Shown: piece after piece, positions 25,317 through 34,312 of the stretch | Layout of the letters: each line of letters begins with the position of its first letter | Position numbering within the stretch: position 1 is the first letter of the stretch | Assembly (NCBI RefSeq): GCF_030700245.1 | Contig: NZ_JAUYZI010000003.1 | Location: 168,265-232,264, forward strand | DNA: 64,000 nt | Reading direction: 5' to 3' | DNA from: Methylobacterium amylolyticum | Lineage (GTDB): Bacteria; Pseudomonadota; Alphaproteobacteria; Rhizobiales; Beijerinckiaceae | Program-made: the position numbers and the translations under genes | The notes under the pieces: generated by a model | What the model saw: only the letters and a program-made list of their open reading frames with translations | Database searches by the model: none | What the model was told of the DNA's origin: nothing

Positions 25317-26761
25317 CGCGGGCGTCGCGGCCGCAGCGGCTGCGGCGCAGGCGGATTCGGACGCCGCAGGTGCAGGAAATCGCCGGCCCAGGCGATCCCG
25401 GCGACGATTCCGGCGGACAGGGCGATCCGCAATCCGAGCCAGAGCGGACCCGCCGCCCCGGGCAGGGCCGTGGCGGCGATCAGACCCGCGCCCGCGACCG
25501 CAGCGGCCACCAGTGCGCCGCGCGGCCGGGCGCCGAAGGCCAGCGTCGGCCGCACCGCGTAGAGCGCGACGGCGGCGGTGGCGAAGCAGGCCAGCAGCAG
25601 GGCGTCGCGCGGGGCCGCGCCGAGGCCGACGCCGGCCCAGACCAGCCCGGCGACGGTCGCGAGCTGCGCCGCCGCCACCCCGACCAGCCGCGCCGTCGCC
25701 TCCCGCAATTGCGGGACGATCGCCAGGGTCGTCTGGATCTGGACGTGCAGGAAGTAGAACGCGGTGGCGGCCGCGCCGACGCCCACGAAATCCGCCCGAA
25801 GTTCGGGCCGCACCAGCAGCGCGGCGGCCTCCGGCAGGAACGCCACCAGCCCGCCGAGCATGATCGTCGTGGCGCAGAGCATGAATTCCAGCAGGCGCGC
25901 GGCCGCCGCCCGGGCCGCGTCCGGGCCGCCGCGGTCGTGGGCCGCCACCACCTCCGGGTAGCTGACGATGTGGATCGCCGCGATCAGGACCGAGAACGGC
26001 CGCTGGAGCAGGTCGAGGGCGAGCGAGGCGGCCGCGGCGACGGCGGGGTTGGCCGCGTAGAGGCCCACGATCAGGTAGCGGATCGCGATCGGGACCGTGA
26101 GGTGGGTGACGGAGGCCGCCGCCGCCGGCACGCCGAACCGGGCGAAGCGCGCGAGGTCGGCGCGGTCGAGCCGCGGGGAGGCGCCGCGGAACAGGCCGGA
26201 GCCCCACGCCGTCGCGAGCGCCGCAGCGAGGCCGACCGCGTGCCCGGCGAGGTTGCCGGCCAGCGCCCCCCGGGCGGAGCCGTCGAGCCACGCCCCGGCC
26301 ACCGTACCGGTCACCAGGGCGCTCGCCCGCAGCACCATCAGGGCCGCGGCGCGGCCGAGGCGGCCGTCGACCCGGACCATCGTCAGGGCGAGGTCGGTGA
26401 GCCCTTGGCCCGCGGCGATGCCGAGCCCGAGCAGCACGAGGGTCCGGTCGGGCGCCAGGGCCGGCGCCGCGAGCAGCAGCGTGCCGGCCGCGGCGGCGAG
26501 GGCCAGCGCCCCGCCGCCGTCGGCCGCCAGCAGCGCGACCCGCAGCCGCGGGCCGGTCGCGGGGGTGGCCGAGGAGAGGTAGCGGGTGCCCGCGATCTGC
26601 ACCCACTCGAAGGCCAGGACCCCCGCGAACTGTGCGCTGGCCAGCGTCAGCGAGAAGGCGGTGTAGGTCGCGGGCGCCACGAGGTGGCTGACGCAGACGA
26701 TCAGCACGATCGCCGCGGCGCTCTGGTAGACGTAGCTGGCGAAGGCGAAGGCGCGGGTCAT
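25253..26761 (-). CDS. Wzx-like polysaccharide flippase (set B)
   Basis: The 502-residue integral membrane protein has about 12-14 helices, an N-terminal TRAFAFASYVYQSAAAIVLIV helix and a basic tail (about 470-502, HLRRPNPPAPQPLRPRRPRQ). The layout matches the MOP-superfamily lipopolysaccharide/oligosaccharide flippases. It is the last gene of a leftward operon; its ATG overlaps the stop of the upstream GT4 as ATGA. The basic tail is encoded by the 64 bases that also encode the end of the convergent GT4, so the tail may be an accidental extension. It is the second flippase in the locus and differs clearly from the one at 11366-12841. Confidence 0.78.
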   Translation of the reverse strand: MTRAFAFASYVYQSAAAIVLIVCVSHLVAPATYTAFSLTLASAQFAGVLAFEWVQIAGTRYLSSATPATGPRLRVALLAADGGGALALAAAAGTLLLAAPALAPDRTLVLLGLGIAAGQGLTDLALTMVRVDGRLGRAAALMVLRASALVTGTVAGAWLDGSARGALAGNLAGHAVGLAAALATAWGSGLFRGASPRLDRADLARFARFGVPAAAASVTHLTVPIAIRYLIVGLYAANPAVAAAASLALDLLQRPFSVLIAAIHIVSYPEVVAAHDRGGPDAARAAAARLLEFMLCATTIMLGGLVAFLPEAAALLVRPELRADFVGVGAAATAFYFLHVQIQTTLAIVPQLREATARLVGVAAAQLATVAGLVWAGVGLGAAPRDALLLACFATAAVALYAVRPTLAFGARPRGALVAAAVAGAGLIAATALPGAAGPLWLGLRIALSAGIVAGIAWAGDFLHLRRPNPPAPQPLRPRRPRQPARGSARSASRLRAERSQA

Positions 26762-28002
26762 GCAGCGGGTCGTTGCGCGGGTGTCGCCGCGACCGCCCCT
26801 GCCGGGACGGCGGTGGCGCTGACCCGTCCGTAGAGGTCGCGATAGGCGCGGACGACGTCGTCGAAGCCGTAGGCCCGGCCGGCCCGCAGGGCCGCGTCCT
26901 GCATCGCCGAAAGTGCCTCGGGCCGGTCGGCGATGCCCGCGAGCGCGGCGCGCAGCGCCCCGGTCTCGGGCGTGACGATCCAGCCGTTCTCGCCGTCGCG
27001 GACCAGCTCGGGGGTGCCGCCGTAGGGGCTGCCGAGGACCGGGCGGCCGGCGGCCAGCGCCTCGACCACCACGAGGGCGGCCGGCTCCTCCCAGAGCGAG
27101 GGCAGCGCCACGAGATCGACCCGGCCGTAGAAGGCGGCCGGCGGCACGAAGCCGAGGAAGGCCAGATCCGCCCCCGGCGCCAGCGCGCGCAGCCGGGCCT
27201 GCTCCGGGGGGGACACCCGCCCGGCGACGACGAGGCGCACCCGGTCGGGCGGCAGCCCGGCCATCGCCGCGGCGAGGCGGTCGAGGCCCTTCTCCGGGGT
27301 GGCGCGGCCGATGAACCCGACCGTGACGGGGCCGCCCGCGTAGCGCGGCCCGGGGACGAGATCGGCGACCGAGCAGGCGTTGCGCACCACCGTTCGGGTC
27401 GCGGCCCCGGCGAACAGGCCCTCGGCGAGGTGGATGTCGAGGATCCGCCGGCTCACCCCTACCACCGCGTCGACCAGCGCCGTCGCCCGCCGCCGCCGCC
27501 GGGTCAGCAGCCGGCAGCCGCCGCAGGTGCCCGCGCAGCGCGCGCCGCCGGAGAAGCGCGAGCAGCGCGGGCAGGTGAGGTAGTAGTCGTGCAGGGTGTG
27601 CACCACCGGCACCCCGGCCGCCCGCGCCGCCCGCCACAGGGCCGTGGTCAGGCCGGAGAGGGTGTTGGTGTGGACCACGTCCGGCCGGAACGATGCGATG
27701 GCGTGGCCGAGCCGGCCCGCGTCTCCGGCCCAGTCGTCGAGGGCGTGCCAGAGCAGGCGCCGGACCGGGTCCCGCCGCGCCTCGAAGGGCGGGTGGAGGT
27801 TGCGCGCCGGGATCGCCCGCACGGCCACGCCCCCGGCGGTCTCCTCCGCCGGAATGCCGGCGCCGCCGGTGCGCAGGGCGGCCACGGCGGTGCCGGCCGC
27901 GGCCAGACGCTCCGCGAGGTCGCGGGCGAAGATCTCGGCCCCGCCGAGCGTGCGCGGGGCGAGGGGGGTCGGGTAGAGGGCCGAGCCGATGAGGACGCGC
28001 AT
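26758..28002 (-). CDS. Glycosyltransferase family 4 with Cys-rich insert
   Basis: A 414-residue GT-B enzyme. RTLGGAEIFARDLAERLAAAG is the N-terminal glycine loop; VTVGFIGRATPEKGLDRLAAAM (about 225) and PSLWEEPAALVVVEALAAGRP (about 300) form the donor side. Between the domains, CPRCSRFSGGARCAGTCGGC (around residue 145) packs six cysteines in twenty residues and looks like a metal-binding knuckle, as seen in some GT4 proteins. It overlaps the flippase by 4 bp and follows an acyltransferase by 46 bases in the same leftward operon. Confidence 0.87.
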   Translation of the reverse strand: MRVLIGSALYPTPLAPRTLGGAEIFARDLAERLAAAGTAVAALRTGGAGIPAEETAGGVAVRAIPARNLHPPFEARRDPVRRLLWHALDDWAGDAGRLGHAIASFRPDVVHTNTLSGLTTALWRAARAAGVPVVHTLHDYYLTCPRCSRFSGGARCAGTCGGCRLLTRRRRRATALVDAVVGVSRRILDIHLAEGLFAGAATRTVVRNACSVADLVPGPRYAGGPVTVGFIGRATPEKGLDRLAAAMAGLPPDRVRLVVAGRVSPPEQARLRALAPGADLAFLGFVPPAAFYGRVDLVALPSLWEEPAALVVVEALAAGRPVLGSPYGGTPELVRDGENGWIVTPETGALRAALAGIADRPEALSAMQDAALRAGRAYGFDDVVRAYRDLYGRVSATAVPAGAVAATPAQRPAA

Positions 28003-28048
28003 CGCGACGGGGTTCCGATCGGGGCTGTCGGGTTCGTGCGGGCCGGCC

Positions 28049-29197
28049 TCACGTCTTCGGCAGCGGGTGCTCCTTCCGGAAGACCGGGCTCCACGCCTCG
28101 GCCTCGCGCGGGTGGGGCGGGGGCGCGGGCCGCCCGGCTGCTGCCGGCCGGACGGCGCAGAGGCGCTCGAGCCATCCGCGCAGGCGCCGCTCGACGAGTT
28201 CGTAGGTGATCCCGGCGGCGAGCGCGCTGGCCCGCGCGCCGACCCCGAACACGAGGGGCGCCGCGGCCCAGAGCGGCCGGGCTGCGAGGCCGAGGCGCGT
28301 CCCGACCGCCAGCAGCCCGAACAGCACGAACGGGTGCACGAGGTAGAGGCTGTAGCTCACCCGCCCGAGATATTGCAGCACCCGCCCGCGCAGCAGGCCC
28401 GCGAAGCCGCTGCCGGGATCGAGCACCAGCGCGAACAGGATCGCGGCGAACGGCAGCCCGGCGAAGACCGAGACGTACTCGCACAGGCCGTACATCGCCG
28501 CGAGGCTCGCCAGCCCGAGGGCGAGGCCCGCGACGCGCCCGCCGCCGCGCGGGCTGCCGAGGCGGGAGAAGGCGAGGCCGAGGCCGAAATAGCTCGCGGC
28601 GGGGAAATGCCATGCCACGAGCACCGCGCCGGCCACCAGGATCGCCATCGCGAGGTGGCGACTCCGGTCGCCGCCCCAGGCCAGGGCGGCCAGCGCCGTC
28701 CAGGCATAGAACAGCCACTCGTAGGTGAGCGACCACGCGTTCTGCTGCGCGAGCGGCATGTCAACGAGCGGCGCGACGAAGGTGAGGTTGGCCAGGAACG
28801 CCTGGGCGTAGGCGAGCGGCCCGATCCCGGCGAGGAACTTGTAGCCGATCCAGGGGCCCACCGCGAAGACGACGAGGTGCAGGATGACGAACAGCGGCAG
28901 GATGCGCAGCGCCCGCTCGTAGAAGAACCGCCCTACGGAGCCGTGCCGCCGCAGGCTCGCGGGGATGAGGTAGCCGCTGATCACGAAGAACAGCTCGACC
29001 CCGCGCCCTCCCGTGCCCAGCACCCCCAGGAGACCGTCCGGGAAGCGCCCGGACCAGAGGCCGACCGACAGCGGCATCAGGTAGAGGTGCACGAGCAGGA
29101 CGCTCAGCGCCGCGAGACCGCGCAGGCCCTGGATCGCGGGGAGATAGGTCCGGGGCGCGGGCTCTGCGCCGCGGGGAGGGGTCGGAGGCTCACTCAT
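28049..29197 (-). CDS. Membrane acyltransferase 3 family protein (OafA/ExoZ-like)
   Basis: The 382-residue protein has about ten membrane helices. TYLPAIQGLRGLAALSVLLVHL at the N-terminus includes the RG(L)AA..V..H motif with the catalytic His, and GVELFFVISGYLI (about 68) is the second family signature. FFYERALRILPLF follows it. Such enzymes move acyl groups, usually acetyl or succinyl, from a cytoplasmic donor onto sugars across the inner membrane. Its ATG overlaps the stop of the polymerase-like gene. Together with the acyltransferase at 30531 it predicts at least two acyl decorations on the polymer. Confidence 0.85.
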   Translation of the reverse strand: MSEPPTPPRGAEPAPRTYLPAIQGLRGLAALSVLLVHLYLMPLSVGLWSGRFPDGLLGVLGTGGRGVELFFVISGYLIPASLRRHGSVGRFFYERALRILPLFVILHLVVFAVGPWIGYKFLAGIGPLAYAQAFLANLTFVAPLVDMPLAQQNAWSLTYEWLFYAWTALAALAWGGDRSRHLAMAILVAGAVLVAWHFPAASYFGLGLAFSRLGSPRGGGRVAGLALGLASLAAMYGLCEYVSVFAGLPFAAILFALVLDPGSGFAGLLRGRVLQYLGRVSYSLYLVHPFVLFGLLAVGTRLGLAARPLWAAAPLVFGVGARASALAAGITYELVERRLRGWLERLCAVRPAAAGRPAPPPHPREAEAWSPVFRKEHPLPKT

Positions 29198-30534
29198 GAT
29201 GCGCCTCGTGCGGGCTCGGCCGCGTCCGGGCCGGGCGGCCCGCGCTCGTCGGTCAGGGGATGCGGCTTGCGGCTGAAGACGTCGCTGAACACGACGCCGA
29301 GGGCCAGCAGCGCGCTGGCCGGGCCGTAGCTGAGCACCGTGATGGTGAACAGGTTCAGCAGGAAGGCGAGGGTGTAGCGGTAGCCGTCGCGGCTGCGGGC
29401 GAGGCTCCTGACCGCGCAGGCCACGAAGATCAGGCTCGGAACCCCGAACATCAGGTACGTGCCGAGGTAGAAGTTGTCGACCGGGACGTTGTAGTTCGCG
29501 AGCTTCGGCGCGAACAGTTCCTGCGGATAGTTGAAGCACCCGAGCCCGCAACCGATCAGGTAGCCGGTCGGGGCCATGCGGAGCATGTAGACGAACGGCA
29601 ACTGCCAGGAGTTGTTGATGCGGTCCTGCATGCTGAACAGGATCGGGTTGATGCCTTCGAGGTCGATGCCCGAGCAGACGATGACCAGGATCGCCGGGAT
29701 GAAGATCGCCAGGAACGAGCCGAGGCCGAGGCGGCGCAGGACCGGGAAGCGCGCCTCCCGCGGCAGGGCGCGGACGACGAGCAGGGCGGCGAGGTAGACG
29801 ACGAGGACGGCGAGGCTCGTCTTGCTGGTGGTCAGGACCAGCGCGTAGATCGCCAGCGGGGCGGCGGCGAGGCACCAGAGCGTGCTGCGGCGCGGGGCCG
29901 CCAGCCCGAAGGTGATCAGCACGAAGAAGCCGGCCATGGTGCTGTCGGCCGCGAGCCCGCTCAGGCGCACGCCCTCGTCCCCGGCCCACCACAGCCGCCC
30001 GGCCTCGCGGACGGCGCCGAACGCCTCGTACTTGAACCCGACCCAGGGCATCTCCTGCAACGACGACAGGATGACGCCGAAGGTCGCCACGTAGAACATC
30101 GCGTGGATGCTCGCGAGCAGCCGCCGGTAGTCGCCGAGGGCGCGGTCGCAGAAGCAGAACCCGACGAAGACGGGCAGGATCATCTTGAAGGCTGAGGCCA
30201 TCGCGGCGACGTTGCCGAGGACGATCAGGCCGATCCCGAGGGAGAAGGCGGTGTAGAGGACGGTCAGCAGCGCGACCGCGCTGCCCTCGCGGATCACGTG
30301 GCGGCCGATGAAGGCCGCGAGGCAGGCCGCCGCCAGGATGTCCGGGATGAACCACAGCGGGCCCAGCCCGAAGATCGTGAGGTAGTAGCGCAGCGCCCCG
30401 GCCGTGAGGTCGCGGGTGAAGTAGCAGAACAGGGCCGCCGCTTCGAGATTCCACAGCGCGCCCGCGAGGGCGGCGGGCCGGCCGAGGGCGAGGGGCGCGC
30501 GCGGCGCGTCGTATCCGGCCAGGGCGCCGCTCAT
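29194..30534 (-). CDS. O-antigen polymerase-like membrane protein (Wzy-like, set B)
   Basis: The 446-residue membrane protein has about ten helices and two loops with family-like content: KYEAFGAVREAGRLWWAGDEGVRLSG, a periplasmic segment near 170, and GCGLGCFNYPQELFAPKLANY near 345, which resembles the second large loop of Wzy proteins. Sequence similarity to the Wzy_C motif is weaker than for the protein at 17271, so polymerase is an inference from topology and position. It lies between two acyltransferase genes, with 4-bp overlaps to both, in the set B operon. Confidence 0.65.
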   Translation of the reverse strand: MSGALAGYDAPRAPLALGRPAALAGALWNLEAAALFCYFTRDLTAGALRYYLTIFGLGPLWFIPDILAAACLAAFIGRHVIREGSAVALLTVLYTAFSLGIGLIVLGNVAAMASAFKMILPVFVGFCFCDRALGDYRRLLASIHAMFYVATFGVILSSLQEMPWVGFKYEAFGAVREAGRLWWAGDEGVRLSGLAADSTMAGFFVLITFGLAAPRRSTLWCLAAAPLAIYALVLTTSKTSLAVLVVYLAALLVVRALPREARFPVLRRLGLGSFLAIFIPAILVIVCSGIDLEGINPILFSMQDRINNSWQLPFVYMLRMAPTGYLIGCGLGCFNYPQELFAPKLANYNVPVDNFYLGTYLMFGVPSLIFVACAVRSLARSRDGYRYTLAFLLNLFTITVLSYGPASALLALGVVFSDVFSRKPHPLTDERGPPGPDAAEPARGAS

Positions 30535-31736
30535 GGCCGCTCCTGCAGGTCGAGGGCGGGCGCCCGCCGCGCGAACCGCGAGCGGTCGAACAGCGCCAGG
30601 ATGGCCCGGGAGCCTGGCTTCTCGACATGCTTGCGGGTGAAGTCGGCGATGATCAATACCGACCCGACGACCGCCAGTATTAATGCTAAACCGAGATAGC
30701 CGCCGAAGGCCGCGTCGAGCGCCCTGATCCGGTCGAGCCCGACGGCGCGCAGGCCGTACTCGGCCAGCACCACCACCGTCGCGTGGACCATGTAGATCGA
30801 GTACGACCGCGCCCCGAGCCAGATCAGCGGCCGCGCCGACAGCAGCCGGCCGAGGCCGCTCCCGCCGTTCACGAGCAGGCCGCCGAGGAACAGCGCGAAG
30901 ACGGGCGGCGCGAGGAAGCTCAGCGCGCCGTGGGCGCCCACGGCCGCCACGAGGGCGAGAGCGGCCAGCGCGGCGAGCCCCTGCACCCGGCCGTCGCCGG
31001 CCCAGGCGAGGTGCTTGCCCAGGGCCTCGACCAGTTTGAACGTCACCACCCCGATGGCGAAGCTGTACAGGCAGCGCAGGATGCCGAAGTCGAAGTGGAA
31101 TTCCAGGCTGTCCGCGCGCAGGACGAACAGGATCGCGAGCAGCGCCGCGACCGAGAGCAGCGCGAAGACTGGGCCGGTCAGTGCCAGCGCGCGGTGGGCG
31201 GCGAGCGCCGCGATCAGCCCGGCGAAGATCAGGTAGGTGTAGAACTCCGCGCTGATGCTCCAGCTCGGGCCGTTCCAGTTCAGGCTGTCGACCGTCCCGA
31301 GCGCGTTGAGCAGGAAGAGCTGCATCACGAAGGCGTAGGGCGTGTTCACGTCCTGGGTCAGGCCGGAGGCCACCGGCAGGCCGGCGGCGGTGGTGGCGAG
31401 GCGCACGCCCCGCAGCGGCAGCAGCACGAGCAGCATCGCGAGGTGGAGCGGGTAGATCCGCGCGAGGCGCCGGACCATGAACTCCCGGATCGAGAACGGG
31501 CCGCGCGGGGCGGCGTAGTTCATCGCGATCACGATCCCCGACAGGACGAAGAACAGGTCCACGAAGATCCACGCGTTCCAGAAGAAGCCCGCCAGCGGCC
31601 CGCCGAGATCGAACACCCGGCCGAAGGTCTGGGAGATGACGCAGTGGTGGACGACGATGCACAGGGCCGCGATGCCGCGCACGCTGTCGAGCGGCAGGTT
31701 GTGCGCCTTGACGGTGGGCTGCGCGGCCAGTGTCAT
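30531..31736 (-). CDS. Membrane acyltransferase 3 family protein
   Basis: The 401-residue protein has about ten helices. LPLDSVRGIAALCIVVHHCVI carries the RG(I)AA motif with two His residues, and FVDLFFVLSGIVIAMNY (about 58) the FF..SG signature. FMVRRLARIYPLHL (about 86) is also typical. It is not a close copy of the acyltransferase at 28049 but belongs to the same family, and should acylate a sugar or lipid-linked intermediate at the membrane. ATG 31736 follows GAGGGAG. It is the first gene of the leftward set B operon (acyltransferase, Wzy-like, acyltransferase, GT4, flippase). Confidence 0.85.
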   Translation of the reverse strand: MTLAAQPTVKAHNLPLDSVRGIAALCIVVHHCVISQTFGRVFDLGGPLAGFFWNAWIFVDLFFVLSGIVIAMNYAAPRGPFSIREFMVRRLARIYPLHLAMLLVLLPLRGVRLATTAAGLPVASGLTQDVNTPYAFVMQLFLLNALGTVDSLNWNGPSWSISAEFYTYLIFAGLIAALAAHRALALTGPVFALLSVAALLAILFVLRADSLEFHFDFGILRCLYSFAIGVVTFKLVEALGKHLAWAGDGRVQGLAALAALALVAAVGAHGALSFLAPPVFALFLGGLLVNGGSGLGRLLSARPLIWLGARSYSIYMVHATVVVLAEYGLRAVGLDRIRALDAAFGGYLGLALILAVVGSVLIIADFTRKHVEKPGSRAILALFDRSRFARRAPALDLQERP

Positions 31737-31914
31737 CTCCCTCGTGCCGGGGGCGGGCGGCGATCGTCCGCCTCGGGGCGGCGCGACCGTCCCACGCTGG
31801 TTCCATACCCCTGCACCGGCCAGCAATCCGCGCAGAACACCGGGATGTTCAGTCGTCCGGCCTGAAAGGGGGCTCCGGAGGCGGCGATACTTGCCCGTCC
31901 CGTGCGACCTCCGG

Positions 31915-33363
31915 TCATGCGCCCATCGGCCCCGGCGTGGCGGCGTGCCGCCGGTCCCGCCGGACCCCCAGCCACAGGGCGAGGACGCTGCCGAGGACGA
32001 TCCCGAGCCCGAAGGCCTGGGGCAGCACCAGCCGCGGCGGGGGCGGCCAGCTCGGCCGGCTCGCGGGCATCGCGGGGGAGATGACGCGGATCCGGGAGGT
32101 GTCGATCTGCGCCTGCTCGCCGAGTTCGCGCGCCCGGCGCAGGGACGCCTCGTAGACCTCCCTGCGCGCGGCGCGCTCGCGGTACAGCTCGCGCAGCCCG
32201 ACCTCCGCCCGGTCGTTGCCGGTGACCTCCGCCTTCGCCGCGTCCAGGCGCGCGCGGATCGCCGCCTCGCTGGCGGCGGCGCGGTCGAGTTCCTGCTGGA
32301 GGCTGTCGACGATCCGCTCCTTCTCGCGCTGCATCTGCCGGCGCAGGTCCGCTTCCTGCGCCGCCTGCGCCGCCAGGGCCGGGTGGCGCTGGCCGAGGCG
32401 CGCGGCGATCTCGGCGGCGGTGCGGGAGAGCGCCGCGTATTGCTGCCGCAGGTTCTGCAACTCGCGCGAGGCCAGCATCTCGGGCAGCGCCGAGCCGGCA
32501 TCCTCGGGCCGCGCCCGCCGGGCCTGGTCGAGCCGCGCCCGCGCCTCGGCGGTGCGGATCCCGGCGGCGACGATCTCCTGGTTGAGGGCGCCGAGCCGCT
32601 GGTCCCCGAGGGTGACGCCGTCGGCGGTGGCGAGGTCGTGCTCCTGCCGATAGCGCGCGATCCGGGCCTCGACATCCTCGACCGCCGCCTTCTGGCCGTC
32701 GAGCCCGCCCCCGAGGGACCCGGACAGGCGCCGGGCGAGGCCCGAGCGGTTGGCCGCCTCCTCGTCGAGGAACGCGTCGACCACCGCGTTGGCCACGCGC
32801 GCCGATTCCTCCGGGTCCCGGGTCTCCACAAAGATCTCGACGATCAGGGTCCGGTCCGACCGGCGCACCACGACCTTGCGCGCGAGCGCGGTGAGCGCGG
32901 TCTCGTCGCGCTCCTCCGCGCTCGACGGCGCGAAGCCGAGGTCGACGTCGAGCAGCGCCGACAGGCGCTCACCCCAGCCCGGGGGCGCGAAGTCCGGGTC
33001 GTCGCCGAGCCGCAGCCGGCGCACCACGCGGCGCAGGACGCTGTCGGAGCGCAGGACGCGGGCCTGGCTCTCCACCAGCGAGATGCCGCTGTCGTACTGG
33101 GGTCGCCGGTCGACCATGTCGCGGTCGAGCACGTGCAGCCCGGCCGGATCGACGAGGAGCTCGACGGTCGAGGTGTAGGCCGGGGGCACGGCGCCGAGCG
33201 CACCGAAGGCCGCGGCCGCCGCGGCGAGGCCGCACAGCAGGATCAGCCCGGCGCCCGCGCGCAGGTGGCGCAGGACGCCCCGCGCATCGAGGACGGGCGC
33301 GTCCGGTCCGATCGGGACGGCCGCGCCGTCGCGGATCCTGTGGGTAGCGTCGAGCATCGCCAT
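31915..33363 (-). CDS. Wzz/GumC-type chain-length/exopolysaccharide transport protein (set B)
   Basis: The 482-residue product has an N-terminal membrane helix (about 38-60), a Wzz domain with SLVESQARVLRSDSVLRRVV (about 95), and a long coiled-coil periplasmic region (about 215-420, with ARLDQARRARPEDAGS and QQELDRAAASEAAIRARLD). A second membrane helix follows (about 445-468) and a short basic tail. It lacks a fused kinase domain. It is transcribed leftward, 178 bases upstream of the set B operon. An alternative start lies two codons downstream (33357). It is the second Wzz-type protein of the locus. Confidence 0.85.
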   Translation of the reverse strand: MAMLDATHRIRDGAAVPIGPDAPVLDARGVLRHLRAGAGLILLCGLAAAAAAFGALGAVPPAYTSTVELLVDPAGLHVLDRDMVDRRPQYDSGISLVESQARVLRSDSVLRRVVRRLRLGDDPDFAPPGWGERLSALLDVDLGFAPSSAEERDETALTALARKVVVRRSDRTLIVEIFVETRDPEESARVANAVVDAFLDEEAANRSGLARRLSGSLGGGLDGQKAAVEDVEARIARYRQEHDLATADGVTLGDQRLGALNQEIVAAGIRTAEARARLDQARRARPEDAGSALPEMLASRELQNLRQQYAALSRTAAEIAARLGQRHPALAAQAAQEADLRRQMQREKERIVDSLQQELDRAAASEAAIRARLDAAKAEVTGNDRAEVGLRELYRERAARREVYEASLRRARELGEQAQIDTSRIRVISPAMPASRPSWPPPPRLVLPQAFGLGIVLGSVLALWLGVRRDRRHAATPGPMGA

Positions 33364-33553
33364 CCTGCTTCCGTCGCCCGATCCCGGGGACGGTCCCGTT
33401 CAGGGGCGGGGGCGTCCCGCCGCGGCACGCGATCCGTCCGGGAGGCCTCCCGCGCCGCGACCGGTGCAGCGGCCGTGCCGGCCCGCCGCGGATCGCGCGG
33501 AACGCGGTCGGCGTCGCGCCCGTTCTGGATCACAACACACAGGAGGTCACCCG

Positions 33554-33745
33554 ATGAAGATTGCGATCCTGTTCGCGTCCGCCCTCATGCTCGGCACGCT
33601 GGCGGGTGCGCCCGCGCAGGCGAAGGGCTGCCTGAAGGGCGCCGTCGTCGGCGGCGTGGCCGGCCACATGGCCGGGCACGGCAAGATGGGCGCGGCCGCC
33701 GGCTGCGCGATCGGCCACCACAAGGCCAACAAGAAGCAGGGCTGA
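33554..33745 (+). CDS. Small secreted glycine-rich protein
   Basis: A 63-residue precursor. A clear signal peptide (MKIAILFASALMLGTLAGAPAQA) would be cleaved before KGCLKG. The mature part of about 40 residues has two Cys and a glycine-zipper-like GAVVGGVAGHMAGHGKMGAAAG with several His residues. Similar short proteins occur in Methylobacterium and Rhizobiales; no function is known. A near-perfect AGGAGGT ribosome site precedes the ATG, which makes the gene call firm despite its size. The Cys/His content could reflect metal binding or one disulfide; that is inference. Confidence 0.75.
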   Translation: MKIAILFASALMLGTLAGAPAQAKGCLKGAVVGGVAGHMAGHGKMGAAAGCAIGHHKANKKQG

Positions 33746-33976
33746 GCCCGGCGCCGCCCTCTTCGCGGGGCGGTCCGGCATCACGATCCCGAGAGGAGCC
33801 GGGGGCCGCATTCGGCCTCCGGCTTCGTCGTTTCGGGAGCCTTCGAGCGGGAGCGAGGAACCGGCCACAGGAATCGCCGTTGACTGCTCATTGGAGCTGT
33901 TCTAATTAAGAACTGCGGGCGGGGCGCATCCCGGTGCCGACCCCGCCGACCAGACCACGCGACACGGAGAGACCCG

Positions 33977-34186
33977 ATGACCGGTAACGCGAACGCCGCC
34001 TGCGAGAGCTGCCGCTTCTTCGACGACCACAAGCTCAACGGCGCCCAGGCGAAGGGCGACGAGGGCCTGTGCCGCTTCAACCCGCCGATCAACCAGCCGG
34101 GTCCGGAGTCGAAGGGCCTGTGGCCGGTGGTGGCCTCGAAGGACTGGTGCGGCCACTTCACCGCCGAGATGACCGCCGCCGAGTGA
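33977..34186 (+). CDS. Small conserved Cys-motif protein
   Basis: A 69-residue protein with CESCRFF (Cys9, Cys12), GLCRFNPP (Cys32) and DWCGHF (near residue 58), so four well-spaced cysteines suggest a small metal-binding or redox fold. No signal peptide is present. The same C..CRFF...CR..PP...WCG.F pattern is familiar from small alphaproteobacterial hypothetical proteins; I know no function for them. GGAGAGACCCG precedes the ATG. A strong intrinsic terminator follows 65 bases after the stop, so the gene is probably monocistronic. Confidence 0.75.
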   Translation: MTGNANAACESCRFFDDHKLNGAQAKGDEGLCRFNPPINQPGPESKGLWPVVASKDWCGHFTAEMTAAE

Positions 34187-34250
34187 GCCGACGCGTGAGC
34201 GTCGCGCGTTGATCGCCCTGGGGCTCCCGGGATCCGCGATCACCGTTCCA

Positions 34251-34280
34251 GGGGCCGGCGCCGACGCGCCGGCCCCTTTT
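34251..34280 (+). terminator. Rho-independent terminator
   Basis: A perfect 10-bp stem (GGGGCCGGCG at 34251-34260 with CGCCGGCCCC at 34267-34276), a 6-base loop and a following TTTT. It ends transcription of the Cys-motif gene at 33977. Confidence 0.85.
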
Positions 34281-34312
34281 CGTGCGGCGAGCGGTTCCGC
34301 TATCCTGCCCCG

